Source of the DNA: Pleurotus djamor
Lineage: Eukaryota; Basidiomycota; Agaricomycetes; Agaricales; Pleurotaceae
Reading direction: 5' to 3'
Length of the DNA stretch: 14,755 nucleotides
Assembly: GCA_029747585.1 (NCBI GenBank)
Contig: JAPEVF010001051.1
Span: forward strand, 1-14,755
Below are positions 8,346 through 14,755 of the stretch, piece after piece. The notes beneath the pieces are model-generated. The model was not told the DNA's origin. It made no database searches and saw only the letters and a program-made list of their open reading frames with translations. Position 1 is the first letter of the stretch. Each line of letters opens with the position of its first letter. Position numbers and translations under genes: made by a program.

Positions 8346-9117
8346 ATGGAGGAGGGCATCACCGCCAAAAAGACTGTCTTCGTCGGTGGAATAGGCGACG
8401 ACGTCGATGAAGGGGTCATTTATGAAACGTTCTCTACGTTTGGTGGGTTATTTCTTCGAGGATGTTGGGAGAGTTTTGGTGGGCTAATTAAATGGATCGA
8501 TGTAGGGGATATACTTGAGGTTCAGTTACCACCGGCGAATACGAATCCAAACCAACCAAGCGGTGAGTCTCCTCCCCTTATTCGTTATTCGTCCTTCGTT
8601 CTTCGTGATGGATATCCCAATGCCAACGCGCGGCGAAGGATTGTGGTGTAATGCTAATGCTGCCGCTTTGACTTTGACTTTGTCGTTTAGATGGGAAACA
8701 TCGTGGATTCGCGTTTGTCACGTATTCGTCTGGCGCCGATGCGCAGGATGCTATTGACAATATGGATTTGAACGAGCTGAGGGGACGTGTTCTGAAAGTT
8801 AATCTTGCGAGACCGGTGAAAGCGCAGGTTCAAGCGGGACAGAACAGAGCCAGTGCGTCTCCCCTTTGCTCTTCTTCTTTGGTGTGCTTCGTGGAATGCT
8901 GACTTTGGGAATGAAGTTTGGGAATCGGAGGAGTGGCTGAAGACGTATGTCAAACCTCTTGCGCAGAGTGGTGGTACGTCTTGGTACAATCTATGCCCAA
9001 CGTGTCTGATTTGGACCTTTCTGCGCTATAGGTGTACAGGGTAGGAAGGCTGGTGGTGAGACCATCGAGGAGAACCCGGACGAAGAAAACGAGAAGGACG
9101 ACGCGATGGAGGAATGA
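8346..9117 (+). CDS. RRM RNA-binding protein, cyclophilin E (PPIE)-like N-terminal module only
   Basis: Five exons (8346-8442, 8506-8562, 8691-8852, 8917-8973, 9032-9117) join in frame to 152 residues. All introns are GT-AG (GTGGGT, GTGAGT, GTGCGT, GTACGT donors; 63, 128, 64 and 58 nt). One canonical RRM spans about residues 9-93, with RNP2 VFVGGI (11-16) and RNP1 KHRGFAFV (54-61). The order DI.E.QLP, KHRGFAFV, DAIDNM, L.GR.L.VNLARP and then WESEEWLK closely follows human cyclophilin E (PPIE/Cyp33), where the RRM is followed by a similar 'W..DDWLKK' linker. Here the cyclophilin domain is absent. After WLK comes only a short Gly then Glu/Asp-rich acidic tail ending at TGA 9115-9117. A role in spliceosomal or chromatin-linked RNA binding is inferred from the homologue. 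The ATG at 8346 lies 97 nt from the tRNA. Confidence 0.88.
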
Positions 9118-9265
9118 AAGCCTAGNTNTCGTGCATGTTTTATTATTGCCAAATGAGTGGTATACATGTGGTCTATGGGTGCGTAGCGTATTCTTACTAC
9201 GCTGGTCTAAAAGTACAAGTAGTATGCAGATGGATGCATGTAGCAGCGGGTCCGGTATCAGGCCT
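9118..9265. other. convergent intergenic gap between RRM gene and TAF13
   Basis: Only 148 nt separate the two stop codons of these tail-to-tail genes, so their 3' UTRs probably overlap. Two Ns (9126 and 9128) fall just after the RRM stop. Motifs such as TATACATGTGG are the only visible 3'-processing candidates. Confidence 0.5.
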
Positions 9266-10178
9266 TTACATCAAGGTTTTTGAGCCTCCCGTCCCAGCCA
9301 TCTCGTCATCATCGAACTCGGCCCTCGCCCTCTTGATATCTTCCTGCATGAATAGCAGTTCCTCCATCCTAGCAAGCTTTTTGGCATCTGCTGGGCGAGA
9401 TAGGACCCGTCGTAGATCTTCGATGCCAAGACGTGCTTTCCTGCTCGTACCCATGGGAGTTGCGGCTTGGTTACACTACAAGGATTGTGATTGGTTAAGG
9501 CGGATACGAGGAGATGGATGCGAGCAAGACTTACAACATCAAGAATGAATTCGACAAGGATTTCTTCCATGACGTTGACGCTATCATTGGCTGGGTTGCG
9601 GTCATCACCAAAACCATACATCAGGNTTTTTTACTATGACAAGGGATCATGGTCAGAATAAGAGGGGAAAGCGAGACATAGATATACGTGCGTTCTTTCG
9701 TAAACATGCCCTTGTAGCTGGCCCCCTTCCGACCTCGTGTTCCGCCACCGGACGAATACGACGTATCTCTGGCGTACGGTGTAAGCGTCGAGAAATTTGC
9801 GTTGGTAGAGTTTGATGTCCTTTGTGGCATGACTGCGGCATTGGATGTGGCTAACCCAGCTGTGGATGTGGTCGCGACGGGTGTGGCTGCTCTTGCCGCC
9901 GTGGGTGTCGTTGTTGAAGTGGTAGGCGTTGCCGGTCTCCCTGTGCTACTAGCAGGCCTAGCTATCTGGCCTGGATGGTGATGTTGGAGGTAGGGATATT
10001 GATACGTCCATCCATAGCTTGTTACGCCTGTCTGGTATGGATTTGCGCCTGCAGCGTAGGTCGCTGGATAGGCTGCGTGTTGGCCGTAAGCACCTGGAAC
10101 GAAATATGTGCCGTAGGGATACTGCGTGGAGGTTGGAGGAGTCCCGGTCGGAGGAGGCGTATATGGATTGTACGACAT
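9266..10178 (-). CDS. TAF13: Transcription initiation factor TFIID subunit 13 (TAF13), histone-fold protein
   Basis: Minus-strand exons 10178-9692, 9633-9535 and 9475-9266 give 264 residues after dropping the N at 9626. The ATG at 10178 (MSYNPYTPPP) is the first ATG in the frame. The family signature is KELKNLMYGFGDDRNP (161-176), matching 'KELR.MMYGFGDD' of human TAF13. Then come EEILVEFILDV, GIEDLRRVL and KLARMEELLFMQEDIKRARAEFDD, the histone-fold helices that pair with TAF11 in TFIID. Intron 2 is GTAAGT...TGTAG (59 nt). Intron 1 (58 nt) starts GCACGT and ends CATAG; only this non-canonical GC donor yields the family sequence K-E-L-K-N-L-M. Residues 1-158 are a Tyr/Pro/Thr/Ala-rich, low-complexity extension, much longer than the short acidic N terminus of human TAF13. 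It acts in nuclear Pol II preinitiation. It diverges from the HET gene across 288 nt. Confidence 0.92.
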
Positions 10179-10466
10179 GGTGGTCAAGTTAGAGTCCTAA
10201 GCGCCCATGGCAAACGCGACTCAGAGATGCTCAACGCGTCACGGTCACGTCCCTCCTCTCTCCCCAACCATCACCATCTCACTGAACCCGCGATTCTCAA
10301 ACGACCTCGGACATGGAGATCCATAGGGATATGCTGCAGAAAATGCGTATTATGGACTTGGTGCGTTCCCTTCATTTTTCTGTTGATCGCAGTCTGGTTG
10401 CTCACCGAAATTGCCAGTTTGAGAATTCTGGCGCCTCAGTCACTCTACCACGTCGCCATCGACCAG
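10179..10466. promoter_or_regulatory. shared divergent promoter region of TAF13 (-) and HET copy 1 (+)
   Basis: The 288 nt between the two start codons must hold both promoters. No clear TATA box is seen. On the plus strand the segment 10361-10417 looks like an intron (GTGCGT donor, GCTCAC, GCCAG acceptor, 57 nt) preceded by a short ORF from ATG 10313. It may therefore include an upstream ORF or a 5' UTR intron of the HET gene. Confidence 0.45.
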
Positions 10467-12660
10467 ATGCTTTCTTATTTGGCCTCCTTGCTGCTCTGTC
10501 AGGCTGAATCGCCAGCGGATTATCCTTTGGACGCGTCTTTGTGCGATATATGCGCTACAATCAACTTCAGACACATCCTTCACCACAACATCGCCCGCGA
10601 CGAGGCCATAAACTTCGGGTTCCTACTCGACATCCTTGCCAAGGCAGATATATGCGCATTTTGTAGGCTCGTAACGACGGTTTTCAATGAAACATGGTTC
10701 CAAGTCCAACCTCCGTCGGAATTCAACCTTGCGGGGATCACCTGCGCCGTCTACGCTGCAGGACACTCATATACGAATAAGGACGAACCCGCAACGGGAG
10801 AACCGTGTTATGGTTTTGCTATCCAACCCTCAACTCGACCCACCGAAATTGGAACGATGCTCTCTGCCAGCGGTAGCTCTATGCTCTTGTTGATACGTGT
10901 CCTAGAAGATTCGATTAATGGGTTCAACGTGCCTGAAGAATATCGGGGGCGTCGATTGACTAGCGTGTTCGATATGGGTCAAGTCAAGACCTGGGTGCAG
11001 ATCTGCTTGGACGGTCACCAAAAAGTGTGTCAGGGCTCTTGGTGGCTCGACCGAGGTGCAGTCCCTTCGGCAGTGCGAGTGATAGATGTCGAAGCCATGT
11101 CGCTCGTCCCAGCCCCGAAATCCCCTCGCTATATCGCTCTGTCCTACGTATGGGGTAAAGTGGTGTCTAGCTATCAGACCATGAAGGATAATGTCGACGC
11201 TCGGATGAAACCTGGTGGCATAGACGCATCGATTCTTCCGGCCACCATCGTGGACGCGATCCTCGTCTGCAAGCAACTTGGCGAGCGTTATCTGTGGGTC
11301 GACGCACTGTGCATCATCCAAGATAACTGGGATGACAAGGCTGCGCAGATTGGTGTCATGCATCAGATATATGGTTGTTCGTACTTGACGATATTTGCTG
11401 TCGGCGGGAGTGATGCACGTTCTGGACTTCCTGGTCTTCGGCAGAATTCCCGTATAGACCAGTCAAACCGTATCGAAGTTGTCCAAGGTCTCAATCTTCA
11501 AGTACCATTGCCCAACCTGTTAAATGTCCTCCAACGCTCGGTATGGGGTAGAAGAGGGTGGACCNTATCAAGAGGGAATTCTCCCTTGCCGCCGACTCTA
11601 TTTCACCCAACATCAGGTTTACTTCGAATGTCTCAAGGAAGTTTGGTGCGAAGATACCGTGTCTGGAGATCCCCGTCGCCCACACTCATCTAGCGTATAT
11701 CGCCATAGTGGGTTGGGTTCGTTGACCTACCTCAATCCGCCGAAACAATCTTGGCAGATGACATCCTACACAAACGGGTACATGATCCTTGTGAACAAGT
11801 ATGGCCATCGCGAATTCACTAGCGAAACCGATGCTGTCGACGGGTTTTCTGCGATTACCACTGCGCTTGCAAACGCGTTTTCGCTTGGCCCTCATGGGTT
11901 CCGATATGGGATGTTGCTGAAGCAGGTGGAGGTCGCCCTGCTTTGGGTTCCGTTGGATAATGTTCGCCATGTGCGTCGGGACATTCCCCAGAACAGCCCT
12001 TGGCCTTCATGGGCATGGGTAGGCTGGCGAGGAGCCGTCGAGTATGTGACCAAGTGCATCACAGGCGAATCACTTCCGTCCGTCACGGAAACGATTGTCA
12101 GACACTGGTACTTGTACGAAGGTCGACGTTTGGTGGATGTGGAATCCCTGTTCAATGGTGGGATTGCTTTGGATCAGACGTTACCTCGGTATTCGGCTCC
12201 TAAGGCTCCTGTACAGTTGGGTGAATCTGTTGTTTTACCGGAAGGAACGTTGGTATTCCGGACGACCTCAGCCATGTTCAAAGTCGGCAAACATGACCCC
12301 GCCAGGAGCTCTGAAGCGACAGATGCGTGTAATGGCGCGTTTCACCTCCACGCCACTGATGGTGGACCTACCGTTGGGCGAATACACTTACCATACGCTT
12401 CTGGTTCAAATTCCTCGATGATCTTGCCTTCTGTCCGTGAAGTCGAATTAGTGGTGATCGCCGCCGCTTCAGGCGACGACACGATGTGTTATAGCGACGA
12501 CGAGTATGCGGTCAAGTGCCTACACTTGCATGTTATGGCGGTTAGGAAAGTTCATCGAGAAGGATTCCACGACGTGGTCGAGCGATTTGGGATTGGGTTG
12601 GTTTCCGAGGGTGCTTGGATACGGAGCGATGCGGAAGAGAGAGTTGTCTTTCTTGCTTAG
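10467..12660 (+). CDS. HET-domain (heterokaryon incompatibility) protein, copy 1
   Basis: This is a single exon of 730 residues once the N at 11565 is removed. With the N the frame breaks inside the conserved GWTYQEG motif, and the neighbouring copy reads straight through. The start ATG 10467 is chosen because it aligns with the only ATG available to copy 2; the frame is open further upstream here. HET domain landmarks are RYIALSYVWG (221-230), ATIVDAILVCKQLGERYLWVDALCIIQDN within 259-287, the M..IY.....L.IFA segment, and WTYQEG (365-370). The HET-associated PSWAW motif is at 513-517. An N-terminal pair CDIC (26-29) and CAFC (63-66) could bind metal. HET-domain proteins trigger incompatibility-type cell death or non-self responses in filamentous fungi. 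No NACHT, ankyrin or TPR partner domain is seen in the remaining C-terminal part. Whether this copy acts in allorecognition is inference. Confidence 0.88.
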
Positions 12661-12926
12661 ATTCGTATTATAAAAGGTACTATCCAAACATCTAAACACT
12701 CTTTTGGGTGAATGAGCCTTTAACTTTGCCCTATCAGATGTTGAACGATCTCCCGAATTCCCCGCATTCGAACGCATACTCATCGGATTGATGCAGATGG
12801 GGTTAACATCAAGATCCTGAAACCAGGGCTGCATCCATGGGCGGTCCGCTGGCTCTGTTGTCGTGATCATCGGCGCCTTAGCGATCAGAATTGGCACTCT
12901 ATCACCCACCATCACGTCTTGACTGG
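12661..12926. other. intergenic between the two HET copies
   Basis: These 266 nt hold the 3' end of copy 1 and the promoter of copy 2. A TATAAAA stretch (12669-12675) lies just after the copy 1 stop. Similarity to copy 1 begins about 35 nt before the ATG (CACTCTATCACCC against CACTCTACCACGT). An in-frame TAG at 12879 limits copy 2 to the ATG at 12927. Confidence 0.5.
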
Positions 12927-14722
12927 ATGTTGTCTTACATCTCCTCCATATTCCAGCCTCGTGTCGCATCGTCTCTGGACTACCCTTTGGACGCGTCTTT
13001 ATGCGATATATGCTCTACTGTCAACTTTCGGTATATTCTTCAAACCAATGTGGCTCGTGACAAAGCCGTGCCCCTTGGTCCCCTCCTCGACATCCTTTCC
13101 AAGGCGGACACATGTTCCTTTTGTAGGCTCGTAACGACGGTTTTCAATGAGACGTGGTTCCAGGTTCAGCCAGCCTCCGATTTCAACCTTACGGGCATCA
13201 CTTGCGCCGTACATGCTCGAGGACACGACATGCCTAATAGAGAGCCAGAGGCCTCTGTGGGCGAGCCGTGTTACGGTTTTGCCATTGAGCCTTCGTCGCG
13301 CCCAAAAGAGATCGGGGCGATGCTCTCGGCGAGTAGTAGTCCTTTGGTCTTGTCGATCCATCTCTTAGAAGAATCGACTCGCGGGTTCAATATACCCCAG
13401 GAAGCACATGGTCGTCGACTAAGCCCTGTCTTTGATATGAAGCAGGTCAAGGCGTGGATTAAACTATGCTTGGATGATGACCAGGAAGTGTGCCAGGGTT
13501 CGTGGTGGATTGATAGGAACGCGACATTACCCCCGGCAGTGCGGATGCTAGATGTTGAAACCATGTCCCTCGTCCCCGCCCCGAAAGCGCGTCGATATCT
13601 TGCGCTATCCTATGTCTGGGGGAAGGTCGGTCTCACCTATCAGACGATGATTGCCAACGTTGGTGCGCGTATGAAGCCTGGCGGCGTGGACATATCGACG
13701 CTCCCAGCTACCATTGTCGATGCCATACTCGTTTGCAAGAAGCTAGGCGAGCGTTACTTGTGGGTTGACGCACTCTGTATCATTCAAGACAACTGGGACG
13801 ACAAAGCAGCGCAGATCGGAGTTATGCATCAAATATATGGTTGTGCGCACTTGACGATATTTGCAGTTGGTGGAAACGATGCACGCGCTGGCCTCCCTGG
13901 TCTTCGTCCGGGCTCTCGTCCCGATCAGGCCCACCGCGTCGAAGTAGTGCAAGGTCTCAATCTTCATGTCCCTTTACCCAATCTTATGAATACTCTAAAA
14001 CGCTCGGTATGGGGCGAACGAGGATGGACATATCAAGAGGGAATACTATCGTGCCGACGTCTCTACTTCACCAAACATCAAGTCTACTACGAGTGCCTCA
14101 GGGAGGTTTGGTGCGAGGACGCTGTGTCTGGATACCGTCGCAGCGAAACATCGTCTAGTTTACTCCGCCACAGTGGGCTCGGTACGCTCACCTACCTCAA
14201 AGCGCCGAAACAATCGTGGCAGTTGACTTACTATACCAATCGATACATGCTGCTCGTCAATCAGTACGGCCCTCGAGCGTTCACTAGTGAAGCTGACGCT
14301 GTCGATGGATTTTCTGCGATCACCACTTCATTAGCAAGTGCATTCTCGTTGGGACCCTTTGGGTTTCGCTACGGGATGCTGTTGAGTGATCTAGAAGTCA
14401 CCCTGATGTGGACACCGTTGGATAACGTTCGCCATTCCCGTCGAGCCATTCCTGTGGAGAACTGCGCTCATGGGCGTGGGTTGGTTGGCGAGGTGCTGTC
14501 GAGTACATGACGAAATGTACTACGGGAAAGACGTATCCTTCAGTCACTGGGCCGATCGTCAAACACTGGTACTTGTACGAAGGACGGCAGTTAATGCATA
14601 TTGAGACTCAAGCTAACGGTGGNANCGTNNTGAACAGAGACATCCATAGTCACGATGGTACGTCATCCCATGTCATCGTTGACGGCTGCAGACGGCGAGC
14701 TATTCGCGAAGTTCAAGGGTGA
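12927..14722 (+). CDS. HET-domain protein, copy 2 (frameshifted, 3' end unresolved)
   Basis: This is a tandem paralogue of the gene at 10467, collinear without gaps at its N terminus: CDIC is again at residues 26-29 and a CSFC pair at 63-66. HET landmarks RYLALSYVWG, RYLWVDALCIIQDN and GWTYQEG are all intact. By eye roughly three quarters of residues are identical. The frame from ATG 12927 stops at 14508-14510. Between 14452 and 14467 this copy is 4 nt shorter than copy 1, so the PSWAW motif is interrupted. Homology resumes in another frame at about 14468 (SWAWVGWRGAVEY, then HWYLYEGRQL) and continues to about 14622. A cluster of Ns (14623, 14625, 14629, 14630) follows, after which similarity to copy 1 is lost. 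The second frame ends at TGA 14720-14722. It may be a pseudogene in decay, a product ending near residue 527, or a sequencing artefact. Confidence 0.72.
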
Positions 14723-14755
14723 ATGTGTGCGAACTCACTAGCCCAAGGTGTCTAT

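Noticed and set aside
9975..10466. N-terminal extension of HET copy 1 overlapping TAF13
   Set aside because: The frame is open, but the part before 10179 is antisense to the TAF13 coding exon. Copy 2 has an in-frame stop before its aligned ATG, so the extension is not conserved.
10902..11363. 153-codon minus-strand ORF inside HET copy 1
   Set aside because: It is a shadow of the HET coding frame. The sense strand has unmistakable HET motifs at the same place.
12520..12969. 149-codon minus-strand ORF between the HET copies
   Set aside because: It covers the end of copy 1 and the start of copy 2 in antisense, with no recognisable product.

Overview
The window looks like nuclear DNA from a filamentous fungus, most likely a mushroom-forming basidiomycete (Agaricomycetes). 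The signs are short spliceosomal introns of about 50-65 nt, a degenerate F-box protein of basidiomycete style, single-exon HET-domain proteins, a eukaryotic tRNA-Asn and a TFIID subunit. No mobile element, CRISPR array or bacterial-type operon is visible. Identifications come from reading motifs by eye. Exon models come from splice-site inspection, phase arithmetic and comparison of paralogues inside the window.

Layout. (1) 2-1393: 3' part of an F-box-like gene that runs off the left edge. (2) 1394-3358: mostly non-coding, with one possible small spliced gene (1787-2047) and two perfect inverted repeats. (3) 3360-4631 and 5988-7723: two tandem paralogues, called A and B here, of a family I do not recognise. 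B looks complete (four exons, about 518 aa). A lacks any visible first exon and carries a one-base frameshift. (4) 8176-8248: tRNA-Asn(GTT) on the minus strand. (5) 8346-9117: a five-exon RRM protein resembling the N-terminal part of cyclophilin E, without the isomerase domain. (6) 9266-10178, minus strand: TAF13, a histone-fold subunit of TFIID, with a long Tyr/Pro/Thr/Ala-rich N-terminal extension and an apparent GC-AG intron. It converges on the RRM gene and diverges from the next gene. (7) 10467-12660 and 12927-14722: two tandem HET-domain proteins sharing a spaced Cys-pair motif at the N terminus. The second copy has a frameshift and a cluster of Ns near the right edge.

A practical point: three isolated Ns (6734, 9626, 11565) each sit exactly where one base too many breaks a reading frame. 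Removing the N restores the paralogous or family sequence in all three genes. I treat them as consensus insertions, not biological lesions. The frameshifts in paralogue A (near 3498) and HET copy 2 (14452-14467) have no N and may be real.

The genes do not form one pathway. TAF13 and the RRM protein are housekeeping nuclear factors and the tRNA serves translation. The flanking tandem pairs (unknown family, HET) and the F-box gene belong to lineage-variable fungal gene content. The most interesting items are the undescribed A/B family and the HET tandem pair.
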